A DNA stretch of 64,000 nt from JBBQVZ01 sp963695975. Lineage in GTDB: Bacteria; Actinomycetota; UBA4738; HRBIN12. The first letter of the stretch is position 1. The number at the start of each line of letters is the position of its first letter. The DNA is taken from positions 248,001 through 312,000 of the forward strand of contig CAVOIB010000002.1 in the NCBI GenBank assembly GCA_963695975.1, read 5' to 3'. The position numbers and the translations under genes are program-made. Below the pieces are notes generated by a model. That model saw nothing but the letters and a program-made list of their open reading frames with translations, was not told the origin of the DNA and did not search any database. Shown piece after piece: positions 52,712 through 60,667 of this stretch.

Positions 52712-53280
52712 CACGCCTCACGGCCGCACGAGAGATCCCGGTCGAGGTCGAGACCGAGCCGGTCGAAGCTTGGCGCACGTGGGCGCTCACCGGCAGGCGC
52801 GACGGCTCCCATCTGCTGCTGCGGCCGGTCGCCGCCCGTTCGCGGCCCTGGCCGGCGGGACGTGGTGCGGTGGCCACCTGCAGGACGGGCTGGGGACACC
52901 CGGCGCCCCACGTCGACTGTACCTGTGGCCTGCACGGCACGCATGAACTGGACCTCCTCCGGCGCACACGCTCCCCGGCCGTGCTCGGTCGCGTCGCGCT
53001 CTGGGGCCGCGTGATCGAGCACGAGCTCGGCTTCCGCGCTCGGTTCGGGTATCCGCAGCGCATCCGACTGCTCTGCCAGTTCTGCTTCTGGCTCCGTGGC
53101 GCCGAGGCGCCTCCGCCCGACGTCGTCGGATGGTTCCCGCGCGACGACCTGCTCCCGATGTGCGAACCCCACGTCGGGATCGCGGCACGATACGGGATGC
53201 GACCACGGCACATGCTCCCGGCAGACGAGGTGGAGCAGCGGTTGCGAGGGGAGTACGCGGTCGACCTGCTGCCCGGTTAG
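52708..53280 (+). CDS. Uncharacterised Cys/His-containing actinobacterial protein
   Basis: 190 aa. Residues about 23-80 have WRTWALTG and HVDCTCGLHGTHELD; then GRVALWGRVIEHELGFRARFGYPQRIRLLC, which is an 'older than sequence' style conserved block, and C-x2-C (LLCQFCFW) with a later CEPH. The Cys/His clusters could bind a metal. No catalytic motif is known to me. It overlaps the preceding 45-aa gene by 4 nt and ends 4 bp inside the 3' end of the opposite-strand coiled-coil gene. Confidence 0.7.
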   Translation: MTRLTAAREIPVEVETEPVEAWRTWALTGRRDGSHLLLRPVAARSRPWPAGRGAVATCRTGWGHPAPHVDCTCGLHGTHELDLLRRTRSPAVLGRVALWGRVIEHELGFRARFGYPQRIRLLCQFCFWLRGAEAPPPDVVGWFPRDDLLPMCEPHVGIAARYGMRPRHMLPADEVEQRLRGEYAVDLLPG

Positions 53281-55088
53281 TGCCGGTCCGGAGTCGGGGC
53301 CGTGCCGCGGCGACGGGCGTCCGTGCTTCGCACCAGGCGGCTCCGCAGTTCGCTGCCATCGATGGGAGGGGCATCCGGTTCTGGGGGAGGCGTGACGTCC
53401 TCCGCGCCCGGGTCGGCGCTTGGGTCGCCATCGCCACCGTTCGACTTCGCGGTGCGCGAGCGCGACCGGGTGCGCGCCTTGGACTCGTCCAGACGCTTCT
53501 CCGCATCACGGGCCCGCTCCTCGGCGGCGGCGATCCGTTCCTCGAGCGCGGTGATCACGCTGGGATCCACACCGGCACGGCCCGCGTCGGCGGTGCGAGC
53601 CCGCGACTCGGCGTCGCCCATCCGGGCCTTGAGCTCGGCGATCTCTTCCTCGAGCTCACGGTTGCGAACCTCGTAAACGGTCTCCGGCCGGCCCGCGCGA
53701 AGCATCGCGCGCTCATGCTCAGATCGCTTCAGAGACTCCTCGAGCTCGAGGATCTTCGAGGCAGCATCGGGAGCCGGCTCGGGGGTGACGGCTGGCACCT
53801 TGGCCGCCTCGGCCAGGAAGCGCTGCCGCTCTTCGTCGGCCATCCGAGCCTGCGCGCGCGCCTGATCCAGCTGACCCTGCTGAGCCAAGATCTCCTCCGC
53901 GTGGGCCTCCTCGGAATCCGCGAGCGCCTTCCTCAGGCTCTCGACCTCGGCGTGGGCTGCCTGCAACTCGGTGGAAAGATGCTGCTCGATCTCCTCGCTC
54001 GACTGCAGCTTCGCCTGGACCTCGGGGGGAAGCGTGTGCGAGTCCTCGAGCTGCTTGTTCGCGGAGCGGAGTTGATCGGTCGTCAGGCGGAGCTGCGCTT
54101 CCATCTCGGCGATGCGCGCCTGCAACTGAGAGGCCCTGGCCTCGCCGCTGCCGACCTGATCCTCGAGCTGCGCAGCTCGGGCGGTGAGCCGCGCGATCTC
54201 CTCGGGATCCGAGGCGGGGGGGGTCTCCGTCGGGCGCTGCTCCAGCTCCTTCACGCGGGCTCGGAGCGTTTGGAGCTCGGCGTTCTGGGTCGAAGCGGAC
54301 GTCGATCGGCTCTCGAGTTCCTTCACGCGCTCGCGGAGTGTCGCCGCCTCCGCTTTCGCCTCCGCAACCTTCTTGTCGTCGCGAACCGTGGCACGCTGAT
54401 CGCGCCGACTCGGGCTGAACCCCGACACCTCCTGGGGCCGGCGAGACCAGATGAACGACAAGATCGTCATCACCAGGCAGAGCACCGCGAGGATGCCGAA
54501 CGCGAACTCCAACTGCGACCACGGCTTGGACGACGTGGCGCGCAGCAGACCGTAGTCGGTGTCGACCTCGACGACCCCATAGACACGTCCCTTGTCGGAC
54601 GCGCGCATCGGGACGAACGTGGCGAGCAGGTCGGTGGGTTTCGGCGTCGTCGTCGTGTCTGGCGCGAACGATCCGCTCAGCACACCGGACGCGATCTCGC
54701 CGGCCACGGCGGATGCGAACACCCGGTCTTGGGCCGTCTCCTTGCCGATCTGCGAGGGGTCGTCCGTGGTGAATACGAGGAGTCCGTCGGGCCGGAAGAT
54801 CCGCACCCGCAGGACGCGGCCATCGGTGAACAGGTCGCGCTTCACGTCGGCCAGGAGTTCGTCGTAACCTGAGCGCTCTATCGGGTGGCTGATCCGATCC
54901 GCGTCGAGACGGTCGACGAGCACGTTCTGTGTGTACCGGATCGCACGACCCTGGGCGGCATCGGCCTTGCGGGAGAGACCCTGCTGCTGCTGCTGACGAG
55001 CGATGAGCGCCGCCACCAGGCACACGACCGTGAGCAGCGCCCAGAAGAACAGGCGGATGCGGTCACGCGTTCGTCGATCGGTCTGCAA
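53277..55088 (-). CDS. Membrane sensor-like protein with long coiled coil
   Basis: 603 aa. Two membrane helices (LFFWALLTVVCLVAALIA, about 13-30, and FGILAVLCLVMTILSFIWS, about 195-213) flank an extracytoplasmic domain of about 160 residues with VLRVRIFRPDGLLVFTTDDPSQIGK, reminiscent of single-Cache/PAS-like sensor domains. After the second helix comes a cytoplasmic region of about 300 residues with heptad-like Leu/Glu/Arg/Ala repeats, then a basic and a Pro/Asp-rich tail. No kinase, HAMP, GGDEF or methyl-acceptor domain follows. TTG start. Confidence 0.75.
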   Translation of the reverse strand: MQTDRRTRDRIRLFFWALLTVVCLVAALIARQQQQQGLSRKADAAQGRAIRYTQNVLVDRLDADRISHPIERSGYDELLADVKRDLFTDGRVLRVRIFRPDGLLVFTTDDPSQIGKETAQDRVFASAVAGEIASGVLSGSFAPDTTTTPKPTDLLATFVPMRASDKGRVYGVVEVDTDYGLLRATSSKPWSQLEFAFGILAVLCLVMTILSFIWSRRPQEVSGFSPSRRDQRATVRDDKKVAEAKAEAATLRERVKELESRSTSASTQNAELQTLRARVKELEQRPTETPPASDPEEIARLTARAAQLEDQVGSGEARASQLQARIAEMEAQLRLTTDQLRSANKQLEDSHTLPPEVQAKLQSSEEIEQHLSTELQAAHAEVESLRKALADSEEAHAEEILAQQGQLDQARAQARMADEERQRFLAEAAKVPAVTPEPAPDAASKILELEESLKRSEHERAMLRAGRPETVYEVRNRELEEEIAELKARMGDAESRARTADAGRAGVDPSVITALEERIAAAEERARDAEKRLDESKARTRSRSRTAKSNGGDGDPSADPGAEDVTPPPEPDAPPIDGSELRSRLVRSTDARRRGTAPTPDRH

Positions 55089-55340
55089 CCTCGTTCCCCC
55101 TGGTCCTCGGCTCGATGTCGCCGCCGGACACCTCCGACCTTCCTTCCATCGGCCGGTCTGGTGCCTGCCTGAACCCCTCGAGCTTCAGATAGCCCTTCGA
55201 GCGAGGTGGGGCACGGTAGCCGAGGGGTCGCCTCGGTCGGGACGAGTCGTCCGACGACCTTGACGAGGGCCCGCCTTCGCTCAAGAACCGACCCACCGCC
55301 TGCCGATACCCGGAACGTCACGACTCGGAGGTCGTCAGGT
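55089..55340. other. Divergent intergenic region, sensor-like gene / M23 peptidase
   Basis: About 250 bp. A CCGAGG/CCTCGG hairpin lies at about 55220-55236 and a TTGACG at about 55258 could be a -35 for the peptidase gene, but no convincing -10 follows. I looked for the c-di-AMP (ydaO) riboswitch that often precedes wall hydrolases in Actinobacteria and did not find its conserved blocks. Confidence 0.35.
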
Positions 55341-56141
55341 TTGGATCGAACGAAGGTGGTCTCGCGCGCGGGCGCGCTCATCCTGAGCGGCACGCTCATC
55401 CTGGGAGGGTTGGTCGCGGCCGCACATGCGGACAACGCGATCGGCCGGGCGCTGCACGCACGCAAGGTCACGGTGCACAAGCTCGAGCGGATCCACGACC
55501 TGCGACGCGTCGCCCGTCTGAACCTCCATCACCAGATCAGCGCGATCCAGCACCGCATCCACAAGACGAGGGCCACGGGACCGTCGCTCGGCTCGGACCG
55601 TGCCCGTTGGAGTAAGAACCAGGAGCACCTGACGCGGACGCGACATGAGCTCAGGCAACGCCTCGTAAGGCTAGAGCGGTTCGTCCGCCGGCGGACGGTC
55701 GTGCTGAGGACGCAACGGCTCAGCCTCACGCAGTGGGTGCAGACCTATGGCATCTTCCGCGAGTGCCCGGTCGACGGGACGCATGAGGTCGCGAACAACT
55801 TCGGGGTCTGGGTGATCATGCCGCACGTGCCGAAGCACATCCACCAAGGGAACGACATCACCGCGTCGAGTGGCACGCCCATCGTGGCGCCGTTCGACGG
55901 AGTGGCGGAGGCATCCTCCAACACCCTCGGTGGTCTGGCGGTCAAGGTGTTCGGCGACCAAGGCTACGTCTACAACGCGCACCTGTCCTCGTACGGCACG
56001 CTCGGGGATGTGAAGGCCGGAACGGTGATCGGCTACGTCGGCTCCACGGGCGACGCCGCCGGACCTCACGACCACTTCGAGTGGCACCCGGGCAACGGGA
56101 GCGCCGTCGACCCGTATCCTTACCTGATGGCGGTGTGCTAG
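55341..56141 (+). CDS. Exported M23 (LytM-type) peptidase
   Basis: 266 aa. A membrane signal segment (VSRAGALILSGTLILGGLVAAAHA) is followed by about 90 very basic residues likely to form a helical hairpin, then an M23 domain. The zinc ligands are present: HQGNDI (H-x3-D) and GPHDHFEW (HxH). It should cut peptidoglycan cross-links. The TTG at 55341 follows GGAGG at 55327-55331; there is no ATG in the region. It is divergent from the coiled-coil sensor. Confidence 0.85.
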   Translation: MDRTKVVSRAGALILSGTLILGGLVAAAHADNAIGRALHARKVTVHKLERIHDLRRVARLNLHHQISAIQHRIHKTRATGPSLGSDRARWSKNQEHLTRTRHELRQRLVRLERFVRRRTVVLRTQRLSLTQWVQTYGIFRECPVDGTHEVANNFGVWVIMPHVPKHIHQGNDITASSGTPIVAPFDGVAEASSNTLGGLAVKVFGDQGYVYNAHLSSYGTLGDVKAGTVIGYVGSTGDAAGPHDHFEWHPGNGSAVDPYPYLMAVC

Positions 56142-56178
56142 CCCGGACCAGCCGTTCGTGGTCCGCTATTCGCTCGGA

Positions 56179-56712
56179 TCAGCCTCCGCAGTTGGTCTGG
56201 AACCAGTCCGACACGTGCTTCGACGCTGTCCGGAAGTCCGTTGTGTCGAGCGAGGCGGCCGCGGCTTGGATCGCGGCGATCGCCTCGGCCGAAGGCGGCT
56301 GACCGCTGGTGGGGTCGTACCCGGCGTCCGCCATGGCCTTCACGAACGCGGCGTACCCTTGGGCCACGGTTTGCATGTCCGACTTGATCTCGTCGGGGGC
56401 GTTGTCGGCGAAAGCTTGAAGCTCATCGAGGGAAGCCTGTATGTCTCCAGCGCCGCCACTCATCGCCGCCGGGACCGCGCTTCCAGCCTTGGCCATGGCG
56501 TCGACCGCCTCCTGGCACTGAGCAGAGTCGAACGTGCCCGCGGAGCCTCCGCTGCTGCTGCTGCTGCTGCTGGACTGGACGGGAGCCTGGGTGCTGCTGC
56601 CTCCGCCGCCCCCGCTGTCGCTACCCCCTGAGCTATCGCTGCTACTACTGCAGGCCGCGAGCATGAGTGAACCGAGCAGGGCGATCGCGACGATCCGGGC
56701 GGGTCGTGACAT
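56179..56712 (-). CDS. Lipoprotein with low-complexity Ser/Gly linker
   Basis: 177 aa. Signal peptide with lipobox LMLAAC (Cys about 21), then about 45 residues of Ser/Gly, and a helical C-terminal domain with two cysteines (SAQCQEAVDAMAKAG and WFQTNCGG). An SD (GAGGAGA) precedes the ATG at 56712. No family is recognised; a cell-surface role is inferred from the lipobox. Confidence 0.75.
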   Translation of the reverse strand: MSRPARIVAIALLGSLMLAACSSSSDSSGGSDSGGGGGSSTQAPVQSSSSSSSSGGSAGTFDSAQCQEAVDAMAKAGSAVPAAMSGGAGDIQASLDELQAFADNAPDEIKSDMQTVAQGYAAFVKAMADAGYDPTSGQPPSAEAIAAIQAAAASLDTTDFRTASKHVSDWFQTNCGG

Positions 56713-56831
56713 GTGTATCTCCTCTCGCAGACGGGGCCGTCGAGCCAACCGCGCAATCCTAGAGCTTCGACGCGTCGGGCGTTAGCAGCAGGCATCCGGC
56801 GGCGGTCACGCTCGTTCGCGGTACCGTTCCC

Positions 56832-56859
56832 GCAGACATCGACCTGCAGACATCGACCT
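56832..56859 (+). repeat. 14-bp perfect tandem repeat upstream of luxR copy 1
   Basis: GCAGACATCGACCT occurs twice back to back (56832-56845 and 56846-56859), directly before the strong SD of the mini-ORF. It could be a direct-repeat operator or a replication-slippage product. Confidence 0.5.
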
Positions 56860-56872
56860 CTAAGGAGGCAGC

Positions 56873-56893
56873 ATGCAGCGAGCTCTCCCCTAG
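56873..56893 (+). CDS. Leader mini-ORF MQRALP with strong SD
   Basis: AAGGAGG at 56862-56868 lies 4 nt before an ATG that opens a six-codon frame ending in TAG at 56891-56893. This is the best SD in the neighbourhood, yet it drives only this peptide; the large regulator starts about 20 nt later in another frame with weak initiation signals. Either translation is coupled through this leader, or the SD belonged to a gene displaced by the regulator. Confidence 0.4.
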   Translation: MQRALP

Positions 56894-56913
56894 TTCCGGT
56901 TCTTGCGACACAA

Positions 56914-59796
56914 GTGGTTACATCGGTGGAGACGACCGGGCATCAGCCTCCGACACCCGCCACCCTACAATCCTGGCGTCCACCGACGCTGGGAACGCCT
57001 TTGACCGGTAACGTCATCGGGCGCGAGTCCGAGCTCGCGATCCTTCATCGCTTCCTGGACTCGATCCCGACCGGGCCGAGCGCCTTGGTCCTCTCCGGTG
57101 ATCCCGGCATCGGGAAGACCACGGTGTGGAAGGAAGGGATGGCGGGTGCCCTTCAACGGGGATACCGGACACTCTCATGCGGTCCGGTCGAGGCCGAGAC
57201 ACGTCTGTCGTACGCGGCCCTCGGTGACCTCCTCGAGCCCATCCTCGAGGAGGCACTCCCAACGCTGCCAGAGCCACAGCGCCGGGCCCTCGAGGTGGCC
57301 CTCTTGCGCTCCCCGGGCTCGGGCGCCCGAGCCGACCAGCGGGCCGTTTCCCTGGCCGTGCTTGGATGCCTCCGATCGGCGGCCTCCACCTCTGCGGTCG
57401 TGGTGGCCGTCGATGACGTCCAATGGATGGACCTCCCATCGGTTCGGGTGCTCCAGTTCGTCGTGCGGCGCCTGAAGGACGAGCCGGTCGGCTTGATGAC
57501 GGCCGCTCGAGGCGCCAGTGCCGATGACGACCCCCTAGGCGTCGAGTCGGCCTTCGCCGAGGATCGCGTGCACGACGTCCACGTGGGACCGCTGTCGGTG
57601 GACGCACTCGAACGGGTGCTCCGGGACAAGGTGAGTGAGGGATTCCCGCGGACCACGCTCCTTCGTCTCCACGAGATGTCGGGAGGCAATCCCTTCTTCG
57701 CCCAGGAGATCGGGCTGGCGCTCCTTCGCCGTGGGGGCGACGTGGCGGCCGGCGAAGGGCTCCCGATCCCGGACCGCCTCCAAGAGCTCATCGAGGACCG
57801 CCTCGAGGGGCTTCCCGCGGAGACCATCGAAGCGCTCGAGGTCGTCTCGGCTCTGTCGACACCGACGCTGGATGCCATCGCTGCCGCGACCGACCCTTCC
57901 GAGGTCGAAGATCGTCTGGGTCCTGCGATCGACCACGACGTCGTCGAGGTCGTCGGCGACCGCCTTCGGTTCACCCACCCGCTCCTCGCGTCCGCCGTCT
58001 ATCAGAAGATCCCGCCGGCCCGGCGTCGCGAGCTGCACGCGCGGCTCGCGACCATCGTCCGTGATCCGGAAGAACGAGCCCGCCACCTGGCGCTGTCCGT
58101 CGAGGGCCCCGACCTCGCCGTTGCCGCCGCCCTCGAGGAGGCCGCCCAGCTGGCCTCCTCCCGGGGAGCGCCGCAGTCCGCGGCCGAGCTCTGGGAGATG
58201 GCCCGGCGAGCGACGCCGAAGGACCGAGGCAAGGACCTGGTGCGCCGCACCCACGAAGCGGGTGTGGCTCACTACGAGTGCGGAGACACGTCGCTGGCGC
58301 GGACCGTCCTCGAGCAAGCGGTGGACCTCTCGATGGCCGGGCCGCGTCGGGCCCGCGTGCTACTCGATCTTGGGATGGTCGTTGCGGCGAAGGAAGGCTG
58401 GCGGCCGGCCGTGGACGTCTTCACGGCTGCTTCGAACGAGGTGGGAGACGATCTCACTTTGAAAGCACGTGTCGAGCAGAACCTCGGGTACGCCTGGCTG
58501 TTCAGGGGAGACCTCGCGGCATCGGAACGGCATGCTCGCGCGGCGCTGGAGCTGGCCGAGGAGCTGCAGGACCCACGGGTGATGGCCGAGGCGTTCCAAG
58601 CCTATCCCTTCGTCGAGTTCCTCCTCGGACGGGGTGTCGATGTCGAGATGCTGGATCGCGGGATCGCCCTGGAAGGGCACATGTCGGGGGAGTTCATCTC
58701 CTACGTCCTGCGCGCGAGCTTCGTCCTCGCTCAACTCCTCAAGTTCACCGATCGCCTGGACGAGGCCCGCGAGACGTTCACCGAGCTTCTGAGTGGTGCG
58801 TCGGCGCATGGTGTCGAGAGCCCGGTCCCCCAGATCCAGTACCACCTAGCGGAGCTGGAATGCCGGGCGGGCAACTGGGATGCAGCCATGGAACACGCCC
58901 GGGAGAGCATCGCGACCGCCCATCGGCAAGCCATGGGGTCCTTCTCGTCGATGGCTCATTTCGCGGTGGGTCTGGTGGAGGCCCATCTGGGTCGGAGCGA
59001 CGCGGCGAGGGCGGAAGCCCTCGAGGGGCTGCGCCTGGCTGAAGCGGCCGACGAGATCCTGCCCACGATCCCGAACCTGTCGGTCCTAGGGTTCCTCGAG
59101 CTTTCCCTGGGCAACTTCGCCGAGGCCGACACGTATCTGTCCAGGGCGATCGAGCTCTCCGAGGCGATGGGGGTTCGGGAACCCGCGTACTTCCGGATCG
59201 TCCCGGATGAGGTCGAGGCGCTGGTGACCCTTGGGAGGCTCGACGAGGCCGAGGCGCTCCTCGCACCATTCGAGGCCGCCGGCAGGATCCTGGACAGGGC
59301 CTGGGCCATGGCCACGGGAGCCAGGTGTCGCGCGCTCGTGTTCGCAGCCCGGGGTGACCTCCCCGCTGCATCGACCGCTGCCGGCGAGGCCTTGCGGCAG
59401 CACGAACGGCTGCCCGTGCCGTTCGAGCTGGGACGGACGCTCTTGGTCAGGGGAGCGGTGCAGCGCCGGGCGAAGAGGAAGCGGGAGGCTCGGGACACGC
59501 TCACGAAGGCCCTGGAGGTCTTCGACGGGCTGGGTGCCGCGTTGTGGGCGGACAAGACACGTGCCGAGTTGGCGCGGATCGGCGGACGAGCTGCCTCGTC
59601 GGTGGACCTGACCCCGACCGAGGCCAGGGTGGCGGAGCTGGTGGCCGCAGGCAGCACCAACCGGGAGGTGGCCGACGCACTCTTCGTCAGCGTCCATACC
59701 GTCGAGGCCAATCTCAAGCGGATCTACCGCAAACTGGGCATCCGCTCCCGCACGGAACTGGCCTCGGCGTTGCCATCCCGGCCCTCCGGGTCGTGA
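56914..59796 (+). CDS. LuxR-family ATPase transcriptional regulator, copy 1
   Basis: About 960 aa, a LAL/MalT-type regulator. The N-terminal AAA/STAND module follows NVIGRESELAILHRFLD, with Walker A LSGDPGIGKTTVW and Walker B VVVAVDDVQWMD. The middle about 500 residues are TPR-like helical repeats. The C-terminus is a LuxR helix-turn-helix (LTPTEARVAELVAAGSTNRE ... LFVSVHTVEANLKRIYRKLG). It should activate genes in response to a ligand and ATP. Start uncertain: GTG at 56914, GTG at 56926 or TTG at 57001. It is nearly a duplicate of the gene at 60668. Confidence 0.85.
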   Translation: MVTSVETTGHQPPTPATLQSWRPPTLGTPLTGNVIGRESELAILHRFLDSIPTGPSALVLSGDPGIGKTTVWKEGMAGALQRGYRTLSCGPVEAETRLSYAALGDLLEPILEEALPTLPEPQRRALEVALLRSPGSGARADQRAVSLAVLGCLRSAASTSAVVVAVDDVQWMDLPSVRVLQFVVRRLKDEPVGLMTAARGASADDDPLGVESAFAEDRVHDVHVGPLSVDALERVLRDKVSEGFPRTTLLRLHEMSGGNPFFAQEIGLALLRRGGDVAAGEGLPIPDRLQELIEDRLEGLPAETIEALEVVSALSTPTLDAIAAATDPSEVEDRLGPAIDHDVVEVVGDRLRFTHPLLASAVYQKIPPARRRELHARLATIVRDPEERARHLALSVEGPDLAVAAALEEAAQLASSRGAPQSAAELWEMARRATPKDRGKDLVRRTHEAGVAHYECGDTSLARTVLEQAVDLSMAGPRRARVLLDLGMVVAAKEGWRPAVDVFTAASNEVGDDLTLKARVEQNLGYAWLFRGDLAASERHARAALELAEELQDPRVMAEAFQAYPFVEFLLGRGVDVEMLDRGIALEGHMSGEFISYVLRASFVLAQLLKFTDRLDEARETFTELLSGASAHGVESPVPQIQYHLAELECRAGNWDAAMEHARESIATAHRQAMGSFSSMAHFAVGLVEAHLGRSDAARAEALEGLRLAEAADEILPTIPNLSVLGFLELSLGNFAEADTYLSRAIELSEAMGVREPAYFRIVPDEVEALVTLGRLDEAEALLAPFEAAGRILDRAWAMATGARCRALVFAARGDLPAASTAAGEALRQHERLPVPFELGRTLLVRGAVQRRAKRKREARDTLTKALEVFDGLGAALWADKTRAELARIGGRAASSVDLTPTEARVAELVAAGSTNREVADALFVSVHTVEANLKRIYRKLGIRSRTELASALPSRPSGS
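56924..56935 (-). repeat. 12-bp match to the 3' end of tRNA-Ala
   Basis: CGGTGGAGACGA is identical to 63623-63634, which covers the 3' terminal nine bases of tRNA-Ala plus flank. Duplicated-cassette homology begins a few bases later (about 56941). It could be a worn-down third copy of the tRNA end; a chance 12-mer is not excluded. Confidence 0.35.
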
Positions 59797-59907
59797 GCAA
59801 GACATACCGGTCACGGTCTCGATCGGTACGGATTTCGGGGATTCCTCGGGTCGGTGGTCTCTCTAGCCTCGGGATCAGAGATCGGTACCCGAGTGAAGGG
59901 AGGGATC
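59797..59907. other. Intergenic region after luxR copy 1
   Basis: The first about 35 bp (to about 59834) match the sequence after luxR copy 2 (63572-63606), so the duplicated unit extends past the stop codon. GATCGGTAC occurs twice in this gap. An AGGGAGGG SD for the next gene lies at its end. Confidence 0.5.
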
Positions 59908-60393
59908 ATGAGCACGAAAGCGGGAACGATAGGGTTCTCCGCTCGACCGGCGCTGTTCACGTTCTGGACCGTGGCCGTGTCCGCGCTCGCGGCCGCGGCG
60001 CTGATCCTGAGCGCGGTGGCGCTCACCGTGGCGGGTCGAGGCGATCGATCCGTGACGAGCGTGGAAGGCAGCGGTACCCGCGAGGCGGCCAGTATCGGGA
60101 CGCCGCTGTGGGACGCGGGCAAGCTCGATGCCATGCGGGGCCGAGTGCTCGCTAAGACCGTCCAGGCCGAAGGGTCCGCGCCGCTGTGGGACGCGGGCAA
60201 GCTCGATGCCATGCGGGGCCGAGTGCTCGCTAAGACCGTCCAGGCCGAAGGGTCCGCGCCGCTGTGGGATGCGGGCAAGCTCGAGGCGATGCAGGGCCGA
60301 GTGCTCGCTCAGACCGGTCGGGCTGAGGGATCCACGCCGCTGTGGGATGCGGGCAAGCTCGAGGCGATGCAGGGCCGGGTGCTCGCCGGGTAG
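59908..60393 (+). CDS. Membrane-anchored protein with tandem 26-residue WDAGKL repeats
   Basis: 161 aa. One membrane helix (TFWTVAVSALAAAALILSAVAL, about 22-43) is followed by a short linker and 3.7 tandem copies of a 26-residue unit, PLWDAGKLDAMRGRVLA... ending AEGSA. The first two copies are identical even in DNA. Each unit has a conserved W-D-A-G-K-L then A-M and G-R-V-L-A, suggesting a short amphipathic helix used as a binding module. The ATG at 59908 has an AGGGAGG SD. No enzymatic motif and no family that I can name. It lies between the two LuxR regulators. Confidence 0.75.
   Translation: MSTKAGTIGFSARPALFTFWTVAVSALAAAALILSAVALTVAGRGDRSVTSVEGSGTREAASIGTPLWDAGKLDAMRGRVLAKTVQAEGSAPLWDAGKLDAMRGRVLAKTVQAEGSAPLWDAGKLEAMQGRVLAQTGRAEGSTPLWDAGKLEAMQGRVLAG
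60103..60393 (+). repeat. 78-bp tandem coding repeat, 3.7 copies
   Basis: Units begin at 60103, 60181, 60259 and 60337 (exactly 78 bp apart). Units 1 and 2 appear identical; units 3 and 4 share E for D, Q for R and other changes, so there are two subtypes. The pattern suggests recent unequal crossing-over. Confidence 0.85.
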
Positions 60394-60438
60394 CTCCGTC
60401 TGCTCGGTCGGCCCTGTGCCAGGTCCTCACGGTGATCC

Positions 60439-60477
60439 GCGAGACAGGCGGCCCGCATCGCGGGCCGCCTGTCTCGC
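60439..60477 (+). terminator. Perfect 18-bp stem-loop terminator
   Basis: GCGAGACAGGCGGCCCGC (60439-60456), loop ATC, and its exact reverse complement (60460-60477). It is 46 nt after the WDAGKL-repeat gene. It lacks a long T-tract, as is common for GC-rich actinobacterial terminators. Confidence 0.7.
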
Positions 60478-60535
60478 CCGAGTCTTCGTTGGGGCGCGTG
60501 GTCAAGTCGCCAAGAGATGCTCTTGTGATTATCCG

Positions 60536-60579
60536 TGGAGACGAGCGGACTCGAACCGCCGACCCCTGCTTGCAAAGCA
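60536..60579 (-). repeat. 3' half of tRNA-Ala (tRNA fragment, att-like)
   Basis: 44 bp matching 63626-63670 of the intact tRNA-Ala except for one missing C in a C-run. It spans from the anticodon loop through the T arm to the discriminator base. The 5' half is replaced by unrelated sequence, the anticodon stem has only three pairs, and no D arm forms, so it is not a functional tRNA. A 3'-half tRNA copy is what integration into a tRNA gene leaves at the far end of an element. Confidence 0.8.
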
Positions 60580-60667
60580 TCCGAGGCTGAGCGCTGTGCC
60601 AACGCTCACTCTCACACGAAAATGCGGTGAGCGAACGCGCGAGGTTATCGTCTGCGAGTCGATCTAG

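Noticed and set aside
55089..55340. ydaO (c-di-AMP) riboswitch upstream of the M23 peptidase
   Set aside because: The class often occurs before wall hydrolases in Actinobacteria, but its conserved sequence blocks could not be found here.
60536..60612. A second functional tRNA-Ala
   Set aside because: Only the 3' half is conserved. The anticodon stem is broken, the 5' half forms no D arm or acceptor partner, and a C is missing from the variable/T region.
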